Shown: positions 1 to 12,223 of the stretch, piece after piece | Position numbering within the stretch: the first letter of the stretch is position 1 | Layout of the letters: each line of letters starts with the position of its first letter | NCBI RefSeq assembly: GCF_030272615.1 | Contig: NC_081409.1 | Coordinates: 240,031,832-240,095,831, forward strand | DNA: 64,000 nt | Source of the DNA: Cryptomeria japonica | Lineage: Eukaryota > Streptophyta > Pinopsida > Cupressales > Cupressaceae | Direction of reading: 5' to 3' | Translations under genes and position numbers: made by a program | Notes under the pieces: model-generated | Seen by the model: only the letters and a program-made list of their open reading frames with translations | Database searches by the model: none | Told to the model about the DNA's origin: nothing

Positions 1-886
1 GTCCTCTTTCTTTCTTTTTCCTTTATTTATTGGTCTATACCTTTTCCTTTTCGATCTATTCCCTTGCTTTATTGAGTATCTTGCCTTTTGTTAAAATTTT
101 AGGGTTGGTTGTTTAAGAATACTAAGTAAATGAAAACCCCAATATGCCTTTATTTGGATTTTAGAGTTGTTCATCCTTGCATGAGTATCTTTGAAACTAT
201 CTTGGCATTAATGGTGACCCACTCATTCATGTGCCTTTCCCATTTTTCTTATTATATTTTATGTTCTCTTGTCTTATATTTATTGCTACTTTATCCCATG
301 CTCTAAAAATTTAAAACCCCATTTGTGGGAGCTTATATCCTAGTCAAAGAATCCACTAGTAGCTAGGTTGGTGAGTTACAATTTGGAAGTTCGTATGCTT
401 GTTTTTATGTGTGTGTGTGGGTGGGTGCATTTCATCATTTTCTTGCTTTCCATGTCATTCCCTTTAACCTATACTAGGTAGGGCTTTCCTTTTCTTAGTT
501 CATATCTTGGTTTTGTTGGTTTTATTTGCTTATTTTGTCTTGTGTATTTTTCTTTTTATATATTGTATTTGTTTGTGTTTGTTTTTGTTGTGTTCTCTTT
601 TATGTTCCCGTTTCTTTTTGTTTCTTTACAAACCATTCATCGCATTCCCTTGTGTTTTGTCCCTTCATTTTCATTCAACGTCTACCCATTTTTCAATGGG
701 GAACCATTTTTTCCTCCATAATGTCATGGGGATAACATCAACTCATTTGGGGTTTTCTATCCTTTCATGCATGCATTCATACCCCTAAAACTATGATATT
801 TATGTTATCTTAAAAATATACTTACGCCTAGCATGTTTCCATACATATAAAAATGTATGTCTTTTTAGAGTTATAGTTTGAAGTCT
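1..886. other. No gene recognised; T-rich flank
   Basis: The stretch before element A is T-rich on the plus strand. The only open frames are short and rich in Phe, Leu, Cys and Ser, as expected from translating T-rich DNA. I see no LTR ends, conserved domain or RNA gene here. Confidence 0.6.
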
Positions 887-891
887 TATTA

Positions 892-3034
892 TGTTGGCAT
901 TATTGTCATTGATGTCAACAAGTGTTGCAGGGATGCCTTGATGATGCGGAGGAATAAGTGTTGTAGGTTGCAGAAGAGATCAGAATAATATCGATAATCA
1001 TTTTGATCTTCTAAGTTAGTTTGTGATTGTATCAAGATAACTCGGTCAATGAGCAGCTAGGAATAACAGATCGGAATAACTAGGTCGATACCGAGTTGTG
1101 TGGAGGAAGTTGCTATCGGCATAACTCAATCCAATGTCAGATCGTGTGCAACTTATGTCATATCAGGATATTATGCCGACCAGGTGACCGAGGATGTGCA
1201 TCAGGATAGCTGACAAAGGTAGAGTAATAGTTTTATGTAACACCGATAGAGTAAACTAATATGATATTAGTGTATCGGAATAGCTATTCTGACAAAAAGA
1301 GAATGAAGAGTAGACCCCTTGGTAAGATATTTGGAATAACCTATGCCGATGAGACCTCTCAACATGGAGATTGTGTTTCGGGATATCTTAGGGCGATAAA
1401 GGTGAGTTGACAGTATGCCATCGGAATGGCTTGTTTTGTCATTATGACATGTTTTTCTTATGTTGATAGCTATGGTTATTCTGATATGTGGTCATTTGGC
1501 TTGGAGGTTCTTTGATCAAGATAGCCTATGACAATACGTGAAATCTAAGGTGAGGATTTCATTAGAGTAACTCATGCCAACAAAAGGGATCAAAGGCATC
1601 ACATGGTCATCAGGATAGGTTGCAAAGGCGGAATAGATGTGAGATGTCTGCCCAAAAGTTAGAGTAATTTTGATAGCATGTGAACAATGCGACATCAGGA
1701 TAACTATGGTGATGAACATAAGGACATAGAAATTCAGGAGATAGAATGGATCGGCTTAAGTATTTTTTGTCAACTCGATACATGCAACATGTTCGCATAA
1801 CATGAAGGTTAGTCACAAAATTAAGTTCAACTAATCTGGGCAGCCCGATGGTCCATAAGGATGCTGATTAGGATTGACAGAGTGACTTGGACAAAGAATA
1901 TGAAGATGTGTGGCTCCTTGGTGGATAGAAAAAATCATATTTGCAAAGATAGTGCATCTGATGGAGGTAGGTGTCAATATTGTTTGGGTAGGTCGACAAA
2001 GGATGAAGAAGACATTAATGGTGAACCTATTATAGTTGGTTGATGGGCTCGAGGTGATTGACATAGGTAGCATCATCTCTATTGGACAAATAAAGCTTAG
2101 TAAAATTAGAAATTCAATACAGAATCATTCAATGCAGGTGTTCGATCCAAGAAGGGAGATCAAATCAGATTCATGCCAGATCTCTGTGGACAAGAAAGAA
2201 TTGATTTTTAAATACCAGCTAGAGGGAAAAACATTCTCTGATGTAGAGCTGATTGAGTAGAGCAGTAAATGCAATTGGACGTAGCTAGTTATTCTTTTTG
2301 AGACAGAGATAGGTGTTAAGTGCTGAAGTGTGGTGAAATGGCAAAAGTGATTTTACTACTAAAAAAAAGGGGGGGATGTTTCTGCCAAGAAAAGTTTAGA
2401 GATTGAGAATGGTGAAGTGTTGTTGTGGAAGTGAGGGAGAGTGAGAACAGAGAGAGAGAGAGAGAGTTGTGAGAAATTGCAATACCAATAACAGAGAGCA
2501 ACAAAGATAAGTAATTAGAGTGCAGAAGGCGGAGACAAGTAGAGGCAACAAGAAGTTGAGCAGGGACAAAAAGAGAAGTATAAGGGAAGTAGAGCTGAAA
2601 AGGTACAAAGAGCAGAGAGAAGAAAGAAAAAAGGAATCTAATAAGGTGATACAAAATTTTATTTGTAGCAAGGTATCTAATCTGTAATTGAATCTACCTT
2701 CATTGTAATCTCTGAGTGGGTTCTCAGAGTAGGGGTAGGTGCTCCTTTGAGTAGGTGCTCAAAAAATTAGGGGTTGGTGCTCCTTGGGTTGGTGCCATAA
2801 ACATTGTAATCAGTTTTACTTGTAAGGCTGGATTGGAGTAGTAGAACCCAATAGTTATTCTCACCGAGGTTTTTTTTTCCACATTGGGTTTTCCTCGTAC
2901 ATCTGGTGTTATGTGATGTGCTATTGTGTGTGTGTGTTTATGTTTGCATTACATCCTTAAAATCTACATATTGAATTTAAATTATTAAAATAGACTGATT
3001 CACCCCCCCTCTCAGTGTCCATTTGTGTTCTTCA
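892..3034 (+). repeat. 5' LTR of element A
   Basis: This is the left copy of the 2.14 kb LTR matching 10083-12218. It starts TGTTGGCATTATTGTCATTG and ends CATTTGTGTTCTTCA. It contains a GA microsatellite near 2449-2467. A block near 2714-2800 repeats GGTGCTCCTTTG-like words. The conserved TTGGGTTTTCC motif lies near 2884, and a C-rich tract (TTCACCCCCCCTCTCAG) lies just before the end. The open frames on either strand inside it are not conserved between the two LTRs and are not called as genes. Confidence 0.92.
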
Positions 3035-3050
3035 ATTGGTATCAGAGTCC
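3035..3050 (+). other. Primer-binding site of element A
   Basis: Directly after the left LTR the sequence reads ATTGGTATCAGAGTCC. It carries the TGGTATCAGAG core complementary to the 3' end of initiator tRNA-Met, the usual primer for plant copia elements. Confidence 0.9.
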
Positions 3051-3108
3051 CAGGTTCCCTTTCTGCAAAGCTTTCTCTAGCTTGGGTAGAACCTAGTTTG
3101 TGAACACA

Positions 3109-5288
3109 ATGGCTAGGAATGAATCCTCCTCTAAAGCAACTATCTTTGATAGTACCAACTATGCCTTATGGGTTAGAAGAATGGAAACCTACCTATCTTC
3201 CCTAGGATTTGATGTCTAGATGTCAGTAAAAAATGGTTATACTGTCCCTCAAGTTCCTCCTACCGATCCTGATGCGAAAAGGGAATATGAGAACAATGCC
3301 AAAGATAAGAATGCAATCTTAAGTGGTATGTCAGATACAGAGTTTGTCAAATTCATGCATTACACATTAGCAAAAGAAACTTGGGACAATCTGAAGAGTG
3401 TGTATGAAGGAGATACCAAAGTAAAAGAAACCAAACTGCAAAATCTAAGAAATCGGTTTGAAAATCTAAAAATGAAAGAAGAAGACAAGATAGTTGATTA
3501 TCTGCAAAGAGTGGATGAGTATGTGAGTGCTATAAGAGGACTTGGAGAGGATGTGAATGATGAAGTTACTATCAAGAAGGTTTTGAGATCATTAACCTCA
3601 AAGTATGATACAAAGGTCTCAGCTATTGAGGAAGCTAAAGACTTAAAGACTTTCCCTATGGATGAATTGTTTGGCTCTCTGTCTGCCTATGAGATGAGAA
3701 AAATAAGTGTTGAACCTTCAAAGAGACAAGTTGCCTTCAATACCACACAAAAAGAAAAAGAACAACCTACAAATGAAGATGAAAATGATTCTGATGTTTT
3801 TGTAGCAAACTTTGTTAGAAAAATCAAAAGAGGATCAGGGAAGTACAAAGGTAAGATGCCTTTCAAATGCTTTTAATTGTAGTAAAATAGGGAATTTTTC
3901 TTGTAAGTGTCCCTATGGTGAGAAAAATGGAGATGAGAAGAAAAACAATAGATCTTTTGGTAAAGAAAAGATGAAGAATTCTTATAAGACAAGGAGAAGA
4001 AGTTTTAAGATTAAGAGCAGTCTTTACACTTTTGAAGATGATGCCTCTGATGAAGAAAGTGTCTTTGAAGATTGTTGCAGTGAAGGAGAAAGAGAGATTA
4101 ATCTCTTTATGGCACAAGGAGTACTAAATGATGTTTGAGTTGGTAGTGATGAAGAGAAGTAAGTTGAAGCCGTAGTTGACCTAGAAGGTGAACTTATAAG
4201 TTCTCTTGAATAACTGAGAAAAGTAAGAAAACATTTCAAGAAGTTCAAGTACATGTTGTTGCCAAAGAACAAGAGATATATAACAAATCTCTTGAGAAGT
4301 CAAAGACAAAAAAAAATTATTTGAGAATCCAGTTGGAAGAATAAAAAAGAATGTTAATGAAGTCAAATTTAGAAAGAAAGGATAAAGAGTATCAAAATTT
4401 GGATGAAGAGATTGTGAGTCTCAAAAAAGAACTTGAAAAGAAGAAAGATGATATAAACATGAGGATTAAGTATGAGGGTAGCACTGATGCTTTGGATAAA
4501 ATGTTGAGCAAGCAAAAGCACTCTCAAGACACAGAGGGTGTTGGATTTGAGGGTGGTCAATGTTCTAATAGTAAAGATTCATCGGACAAGGAGATACTCT
4601 TCACCTCTTCAAATGAAATTAAAGTCAAACAAGCCTTCATAGTCAGTAAGCCCAATGAGAAGAAAACATATGTTGCTGCTACAAGAAATCAATCAAGGAA
4701 CTTGCATGTTGATCCTAAAAGAAAAGCCAATATTGATAATGGAGGCTACACAAAGGTCAAGGATACATGAAGGGTGAGCTCAAAAAGACTAAATTATGTT
4801 GCTCCAAGGAGACCAATGAGAAATAACTTCACTAATAATTGGTATGTACCTCAGTTCCATGGCTACTGTTATAAATGTAATACTTATGGTAATAGAATTG
4901 TTGATTGTAAGCTTATGAATAGGTCTCCTCCTAGGTTTGAAGGTAGAAATAAATTTGCTACTCTGAGGGATAAGAATGATATTTGTTATCAATGTAATGG
5001 GTGTGGTCATAGGAGTTTTGAATGTAGGAGAAACATATCTCAGCCCTACAATAGTTTTTCAAATTCATGATTCAATGTGAATGTAAAATGCTATATGTGT
5101 CAAAACATCAGCCACATTGCAAAACATTGTAAGCTAAGAGCTGCTAAACAAAAGAAGAAAATGTCACCTTCGGAACCAAAGACAGAATCAGATCATAATG
5201 TGACAGTAAAGAAGGAGAAAGAATCAAAACAAGCATGGGTAGAAAAGGAAAAGGACAAGGTTGAATCAAGCTTGATTGTTCAAACTGC
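3109..5288 (+). pseudogene. gag of element A (decayed, several zinc knuckles)
   Basis: A start codon at 3109 opens a copia-type Gag (MARNESSSKATIFDS), interrupted by TAG at 3217-3219. The capsid-like region continues to about 3870, where one extra base shifts the frame inside the first zinc knuckle. That knuckle reads CFNC...GNFSCKC and has Asn in place of the zinc-binding His. A Lys/Glu-rich, probably coiled-coil stretch (4351-4560) follows. Further CCHC knuckles lie near 4870-4910 (His replaced by Asn), 4984-5025 (intact) and 5090-5131 (intact). More stops lie between 4136 and 4345. Long Gags with coiled coil and repeated knuckles suit a Sirevirus-like element. The protein would package the element's RNA, but this copy cannot encode it. 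Confidence 0.85.
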
Positions 5289-6774
5289 CCTACATGCAGA
5301 AAGGAAAAACTTATGGGTAGTAGACAGTGGTTGATCCAATTACATGATTAGAAATAAGAAGAAATTCATTAAATTAGAAGATTGGAATAGTGGCTTAGTC
5401 ATATTTGGAGACAACTCATCAATCAAAATCAAAGGAAAAGGTACTCTTAGCATAGATGGCAAACTAAAAGCTAATGATGTATACTATGTGGAAGGTCTAA
5501 AACATAATTTGCTGAGTGTGAGTCAAATGTGTGACAAGGGATATAGATTTAGTTTTGACTCCAAAGGATGTGAGATAAGAAAGGAAAGCAATGGACAGCT
5601 CGTCGCTAAAGGAAAAAGAACATATGGCAATTTATATAATCTTAAGGAATGCTTTGAGTCTCAATGTATGATGGGACAAGTTGATGAGAGATGGTTATGG
5701 CATAGAAGACTAGTCCACATCAATTTTGATAATCTTGTTAGGGTAAGCAAGAAAGGGTATGCAAGACACATACCTCAAATTATTAAGCCAGCAAGCACCT
5801 TTTGTGATGAATGTCAAAAAGGAAAACAAACCAAGGTCAGCTTCACAACAAAAGAATATTCTACCACAAGGCCTTTAGAACTTATGCATACATATTTGTG
5901 TGGTCCTACAAGAAGAAGATCCCTAAATGGAGAAAGATACTTCATGCTTCTCATAGATGATTTCTCAAGCATGACTTGGGACACCTTCTTGCAAGACAAA
6001 TCACAAGCATTTGAGAGATTCAAAATCTTCGGGAACATGGTTAAGAAAGAAAGTGGATACAAGTTAAGATCAAATCATAGAGGTGAGTTTACATCAAATG
6101 AATTTGAAGACTGCTATGAGAGACATGGAATCCGAAGACAATATTCAGCCCCTAGGACACCACAACAAAATGGTGTTGTGGAAAGGAAGAACAAAATAGT
6201 CAAGGAGATGGCAAGGACAATGTTGAATGAAGCTAATATGCCAGATGTATATTCGAAAGAAGCAGTCCATACTGCTATATACACATTAAATAGAGTTCAA
6301 CTGAGAGTGAACAACAAAATGACACCCTATGAACTATGGTATGATAGAAAACCCTCAGTCAAATATTTCAAGGTGTTTGGCAGCAAATGCGTTATCAAAA
6401 GAGATGAAGATGCATTAGGAAGATTTGTTTCAAGAAGTGATGAAGGTATCTTCTTGGGGTACTCAACTCATAGAAAGGCCTATAAATGTTTCAACAAAAG
6501 ACTAAAGAAGGTGATTGAGAGTGTACATGTAAGAGTACATGAAGATTTACATAAAGGTAAAAAGAGTATAATAAATAATATTGAAGAATCATGTAGTGAA
6601 GATGAAGTGCAATCTGAAAGTAAACATGAAGAAGAAGAACCTAGAAAATCCCCTAATAGATATGTGCAAAAGAATCATCCAAAAGATCAAATTACTAGAA
6701 ACAAAAATGATGGGGTGCAAACTAGAAGGAGAGCAAGGAACAATGAGCAAGTAAATTTCTACCTTATGACATAA
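5289..6774 (+). pseudogene. pol of element A: protease and integrase
   Basis: The aspartic protease motif WVVDSG is followed at once by TGA (5332-5334) where Cys or Ala normally stands. The 476-codon frame from 5344 then holds the rest of the protease and the integrase. The integrase zinc finger is present (WHRRLVH...CDEC). In the catalytic core the first Asp is Tyr (HTYLCGP) and the second is Asn (LRSNHRGEF); the Glu of NGVVERKN is kept. The GKE-like C-terminal part (YFKVFGSKC, GIFLGYS) and an acidic hinge with NRYVQKNHP follow. The frame ends with TAA at 6772-6774 just before RT. Loss of two catalytic Asp residues means this copy could not integrate DNA. Confidence 0.9.
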
Positions 6775-7919
6775 ATGGAACCCAAGACATATGATGAGGC
6801 CAGCAAGAGTGAAAAGTGGATAACGAAAATGAAAGAAGAGTTGCAACAAATAGAGAAGAACAAGACTTGGGATTTGGTTCCTAGGCCAGCAAACAAGAAT
6901 GTCATTGGGACTAAATGGGTCTCCAAGAACAAGATGAATGAAGAAGGCAAAGTGTTAAGAAACAAAGCAAGACTTGTGTGTAAGGGATATGATCAGGTTG
7001 AAGGGATATATTTTGAGGAAAAAATTTCACCAGTTGCAAGACTTGAGGCAATCAAAATGTTCTTGGCATACTTAGCCCATAAAGGCTATAAAGTATAACA
7101 GATGGATGTCAAGTCTTCATTCTAGAATGGCAATCTTGAAGAAGAGGTCTACATAGAACAACCTAAAGGTTTACAGCTACATGAAGATGAGAACTATGTA
7201 TGCAGATTGAGAAAAGCTTTGTATGGTCTAAAGCATGCGCCTAGAGCATGGTATTCTAGGTTGGATAAGTACCTCCATCAGCAAAGTTTCAAAAAGGGAA
7301 ATGTTGACAGCAACATGTACATTAAGGTGGAAGGAGACCACATGATTATAGTTGTGGTGTATGTAGATGACATCATCTTTGGAGGTAACAAAGATGTTTT
7401 ATGAAAATAATTTGCTGATCAGATGTAGTCTGAGTTTGAAATGTCAATGCTTGGAGAGATATCATATTTCCTTGGTTTGCAAATTTCTTAGTTAGATAAA
7501 GGAATATTTATATCACAAACCATGTATGCAAAGGACATGTTGAAAAAGTTTCAAATGGAGGTCAGCAAACCAGTTAGTACCCCCATGGTGACATGATGCA
7601 AACTTAAAAAGGATGATGAGTCACCAAATGTGGATAGACTTTGTATAGATCAATGATTGGTAGTTTGTTGTACCTAACAGCCTCAAGACTGAATATTGTG
7701 CAAGCAGTGTGCATGGTAGCTAGATTTTAAGATGCTCCAAAGAAATCACATATAAATGTTGTTAGAAGAATCTTCAAGTATCTGCAAGGAACACTTACTT
7801 ATGGCTTATGGTATCCAAAGAAAAGAGATTTCACTTTACAAGCCTTCACTAATGTTGATTGGGCAGGTTGCATCGATGATAGGAAGAGCACCAGTGGTGG
7901 AGATTTCTTCCTTGGAGAC
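6775..7919 (+). pseudogene. pol of element A: reverse transcriptase and start of RNase H
   Basis: This continues the integrase frame. RT motifs include [40 protein letters not shown] and the catalytic YVDD in VVYVDDIIFGG. In-frame stops occur at 7096-7098 and 7123-7125 (within the fingers/palm), just after 7400, and later in the connection region. A frameshift lies near 7635. The RNase H start (DDRKSTSGGDFFLGD) ends at 7919, where a solo LTR has inserted. The catalytic Asp pair is intact, but the stops make it non-coding. Confidence 0.9.
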
Positions 7920-9406
7920 TGTTGGCATTATGTGAACCGGTATGAGGACATAATGACATTGTATGTTGTCATTGATGTCAATATGTTGAAGAGGTGAGAA
8001 CCGACATATGAGAGAACCGGTATAACACTTTGAATCGGCATTTGTGCCAAAGTGAAGCGGTGCGCTTGTTCAAGGTGAACCAGCATATGGTTATGGGAAC
8101 CGACACATGGAAGCATTGTATGAGTATTGGTTGGCAGCCTCAACTTTAGGGTTTCCGGTTGAAGTGCTTCAAGCCTGTGTGGCTCAACCGGTGACTTTGT
8201 GTGATGAGTTAGCATGATAACAAAGAACAGATCATGTTGTCATGTAAGCCTTGTGTGCATGAAGGATCTTGCATGAAGAAGATTGTTCCTATCTACCTCG
8301 GGAATGTGAGAGGTCTATAAAACGATGATAACGTGTGATGGGTTATCAGCCGCCATGAAATCGATGGAAAACGAATGATGGAGATTAATACAGTGTGCTC
8401 AACGGTCAGGATTGAACCATTTGAATTCCTTAACCTAATAGGTTTAGGGCTTAGGGTTTATGCTACCGACCTATCTATTTTCCTATAAGGTCGATGTTGT
8501 GACTCTTTCTGAGGTTGTTGGCAAAAGTTGTGTGTGTGTATCCAAGAGAAGGGATACATGATTCTTGCCAGACCAAAAGGAGAAAAGTGATACCTGCAGA
8601 GTGTAAGTGCAGAAGGTGAAGAGGAGCTTAAGTGGATCTGCATTGGCATTGAGTCCTGTTACCAGATCATTGTAATACCTATTTATCTCTAACCACCTCA
8701 ACAGTTGGAAAATCCCTTAACAGGGTAGCCTTAACTAGCTTGCTGTAAATCCTTTAACAGGGTAATTCAAAGCTATTGAGTTTGAAATCCTTTAGCTATT
8801 GAGTTCTTGAAATCCTCTAACAAGGTAACCTTTAATAGGGTTTAACCCTTAACTGGGTATTGTAGCCATCCCTTAACCAGGTGATCTCTAACAGGATCGG
8901 TTCCTAGCAGAACCTATTGTAATGTGTCTAACCGGACAAGGCTCCTAACAGAGTGGACTTCTAAAGAGTTCAAAAATAGCTTGTGGGTATTCATCCCCAC
9001 CATGGTTTTTTCCAGTTGGGTTTCCATGTGAAAAATATGTGTGTCATGTGTGATGCTTTGCTATTGTCTGTCAAGCATATGATGGTTCTGTGTTTTATGC
9101 CTGTCAATAAAACATGTTGAACTAGTTGTTATTATGATCTGATAATAGATTACATGTTTATGCATAAGGGTGAAATGGTAGTGTAGTCTTGAGTTGAGTG
9201 AAAAGCTAAGTGAGTAACTGGTTAATGCTTGTCTCAGTCATTTTTAGCTTTACCGATTGCACTCTTTTTCAAACCGGTGTCACTATTTGCCAGTCATTTA
9301 CAGTGTCTGTTGTCAGACCATTTTAGGACTATATTTTTGTTTGTACCGATTCACCTCCCCCCTCTCAGTATCAGGTTAGTACTATAAGTTCATCATTGAG
9401 TTATCA
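7920..9406 (+). mobile_element. Solo LTR inserted in RNase H of element A
   Basis: This 1,487-bp sequence starts TGTTGGCATTATG and ends TTATCA. It is flanked by an exact 5-bp duplication GAGAC (7915-7919 and 9407-9411). Removing it with one duplication rejoins the RNase H frame exactly (…FLGD then ILVSWHSKK). It contains the CCACCATGG / TTGGGTTTCC block near 8997-9030, a C-rich CACCTCCCCCCTCTCAG tract and many CTAACA-type micro-repeats (8690-8960). It resembles the minus-strand LTR at 33681-35086. The last bases (TTGAGTTATCA, then GAGAC) resemble a primer-binding site, so the exact right end of the family LTR may be slightly earlier. Confidence 0.88.
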
Positions 9407-9411
9407 GAGAC

Positions 9412-9807
9412 ATATTGGTTTCGTGGCATAGTAAGAAGTAGGATTCTATTTCTTTATCCACAACTAAAATAGAGTATATAGTTGTTGCCACATGTTGCTC
9501 AAGGGTTTTGTGGATGAACCAGACCTTAAAGGACATTCAAGTATAATTTTCAGATCCTATTGCTATTATGTGTGACAACTCAAGTGCCATTAACATCTCC
9601 AAGAACCCATTTATGCACTCAAGGACAAAACATATAGCAATTAAGTATCATTTTCTCAGGGAAAAGGTTGAAGAGGAGGAGGTAAAGGTTGAATATGTTC
9701 CCACAAGTGAGAAGGTTGCTGAGATTTTTACAAAGACTCTTCCAAAGGACACATTTGAGTATCTAAGATTCAAGCTGGGTGTTGTTCCACCTTCCTTCAA
9801 AACTTAA
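9412..9807 (+). pseudogene. pol of element A: rest of RNase H and C-terminus
   Basis: The RNase H frame resumes after the solo LTR with ILVSWHSKK, then TAG. It continues through a degraded EYIVVATCC region to the 79-codon piece CDNSSAINISKNP...SRTKHIAIKYHFLRE...FTKTLPKDTFEYLR. These are the usual last blocks of copia pol. A TAA near 9547 and the upstream stops prevent translation. The final stop is at 9805-9807. Confidence 0.88.
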
Positions 9808-10082
9808 ATGTATTGTTGGGGTATGTGGTTTAAGGGGAGCATACAGTTTTTTTTCACTTTTCATCCTTGAATCTCATGTTTGTCTTAGGGAGATTCTGAA
9901 ATTTTTGTGAGCGGTATTAATACTACTTTTTATATTGTAATAATGGCTCATCTAGTGGACTCCAGGGGAAAAAGGTGTGTACAAGTTTTATGGTAGGTGG
10001 TGTGCAAGTCCCTTTTACATTGTTTTCAAAGGGGGAGAATGAGATGCCTATGTGTGTTGACATCAATGCAAAAGGGGGAGAT
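9808..10082 (+). promoter_or_regulatory. 3' untranslated region with repeated polypurine tracts (element A)
   Basis: Purine-rich PPT-like runs occur near 9832 (AAGGGGAG), at 10028-10037 (CAAAGGGGGAG type) and at 10069-10080 (AAAAGGGGGAG). The last lies two bases before the right LTR and would prime plus-strand synthesis. Multiple PPT copies are a known Sirevirus trait. The arms GTTGACATCAA (10056-10066) and TTGATGTCAAC (10100-10110) form an 11-bp inverted repeat bracketing the PPT and the LTR start. Confidence 0.75.
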
Positions 10083-12218
10083 TGTTGGCAATATTGTCGT
10101 TGATGTCAACAAGTACTGCAAGGATGCCTTCAGGATGAAGAGGAACAAGTGTTGCAAGTTGCAGAAGAGATCAGAGTAATATCGATAGTCATTTTAATCT
10201 TCTAAGTTTAGCCTGTGATTGTATCAGGATTACCCGACCAATGAGTAGCTAGGAATAATAGATCAGAATAACTAGGTCGATACCGAGTTATGTGGAGGAA
10301 GATATTATTGGCATAAGTCAAGCCGATGTCAAATCATGTGCATTTTATGTCATATCAGGATAGCTATGTTGACCAGGTGATCGAGGATGTGCATCGAGAT
10401 AGCTGACAAAGGCAGAGTGATAGTTTTGTGTAACATCGATAGAGTAAACTAATCCAATGGCAGTGTATCGGAATAGCTATTCCGATAGAAGGAGAATGAA
10501 GAGTAGACCCCTTGGTAAGATCTTTGGAATAACCTATGTCGATGAGGTCTCTCAACATGGAGATTGTGTTTCGGGATAACTTATGGCGATAAAGGTGAGT
10601 TGACTGTATGCCATCGGAATGACTTGTTCTATCATTCTAGTATGTTTTTCCTATACCGATAGTTATGGTTATTTCGATATATGGTCATTTGGCTTGGATG
10701 TTCTTTGATCGGGATAGCCTATGGCGATATGTGAAATTGAAGGTGAGGATTTCATCGGAGTAACTCATGCCAATGAAATGGATCAAAGGCATCACATGGT
10801 CATCGGGATAGGTTGTGAAAACAAAATAGATGTGAGATGTCTGTCGGATAGTTAGAGTCATTCTGATAGCATGTGAACAATACGACATTGGGATAACTAT
10901 GGCAATGAACATAAGAAAAGAGAAATCTGAAAGACAAAATAGATTGGCATAAGTATTTGTTGTCAACCCAATATGTGCAACATGTTCACATAACACGAAG
11001 GTTAGTCACAGCATGAAGTTCAACTAATTTGGGTAGCCTGATGGTCCACAAGAATTCTCATTAGGATTGACAGAGTGACTTGGACAAAGAATATGAAGAC
11101 GTGCGGCTCCTTGGTGGATAGAACAAATCAAATTTGCAGAGTTAGTACATCTGATGAAGGTAGGTGCCAATCTAGTTTGGGTAGGTCAACAAAGGATGAA
11201 AAAGACATTAATGGAAAACCTTTTGCAGTTGGTTGATGGGATCGAGGTAATTGACAGAGATAGCATCAGATATGTTGGATAGATCAAGCTTACTAAAATT
11301 AGCAATTCAGTACAGTCATTTAATGCAGGTGTCTGATCCAAGAAGGGAGATCAAATCTAATTCATGTCAGATCTCTGAGGACAAGAATGAATTGATTTTT
11401 AAATACTAGTTGGAGGGAAAAACATTCTTTGATGTAGAGCTGATTAAGTAGAGCAGTAAAGATGATTTTACTAAGGTAGTTAGTCTTGTTGTGATAGAGA
11501 TAGGGGTTAAGTGTTGAAGTATGGTAAAATGGCAAAAATGATTTTATTGCTGAAAAAAAAGGAAGTGTTGCCCCTAAGAAAAATGTAGAGATTGAGAATG
11601 GTGAAGTGTTGTTGTGGAAGTGAGGGAGAGTGACAACACACAGAGAGAGAGTTGTGAGTATTTGAAAAACCAGTAACAGAGAGCAGCAAATATAAGTAAT
11701 CAAAGTGCAGAATGCAGAGACAAGTAGAGGCAGCAAGAAGTTGAGCAGGGATAGAAAGAGCAGCATAAGGGAAGTGGATTTGAACAAGGTACAGAGAGTG
11801 GAGAGAAGAAAGACAAAAGGAATCCCGTAAGGTGCTACAAAATTTCATTTGTAGCAAGGTATCTAATCTGTAATTCAACCTATTTTCATTGTAATCTCTG
11901 AGTGGGTGCTTAAAGCAGGGGTAGGTGCTCCTTTAAGTAGGTGCTCATAAAATCGAGGGTTGGTGCTCCTTGGGTTGGTGCCATAAACATTGTAATCTTT
12001 ACTTATGAGGTTGGATTGGAGCAGTAGACTCCAACAGCTATTCTCACTGAGGTTTTTTTTCCCACATTGGGTTTTCCTTGTACATCTGGTGTTATGTGAT
12101 GTGCTCTTGTGTGTGTGTGTGTTGATGTTTGCATTACATCCTTAAAATCTACATACTAAATTTAAAGTTTTGAAATACATTGATTCACTCCCCTCTCAGT
12201 GTCCATTTGTGTTCTTCA
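10083..12218 (+). repeat. 3' LTR of element A
   Basis: This is the right copy of the LTR at 892-3034, about 2,136 bp. It begins TGTTGGCAATATTGTCG and ends GTGTTCTTCA, immediately followed by the duplication TATTA. The copies differ mostly by transitions, as expected for methylated plant repeats. Confidence 0.92.
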
Positions 12219-12223
12219 TATTA

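Larger units (their letters stand above)
892..12218 (+). mobile_element. Ty1/copia LTR retrotransposon A, full-length but decayed
   Basis: The element begins TGTTGGCATT and ends TTCTTCA. It is bounded by the 5-bp target duplication TATTA (887-891 and 12219-12223). It has two LTRs of about 2.14 kb, a tRNA-Met-type primer site just inside the left LTR, and gag, protease, integrase, RT and RNase H in copia order. A PPT lies directly before the right LTR. The first 270 or so positions of the two LTRs differ at roughly one site in eight by hand count, so the insertion is old. The large gag with several zinc knuckles, the long LTRs and the repeated PPT motifs resemble the Sirevirus lineage, but that assignment is inferred. 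A solo LTR at 7920-9406 is a later insertion. Confidence 0.93.

Noticed and set aside
507-788. 93-codon hydrophobic open frame
   Set aside because: T-rich translation (Phe, Leu, Cys runs) with no motif; overlapping frames look the same.
2316-2671. Minus-strand Ser/Leu-rich frames in the LTR of element A, with counterparts at 11362-11878
   Set aside because: They arise from GA-rich LTR sequence, and the two LTRs do not keep the same start, stop or frame.
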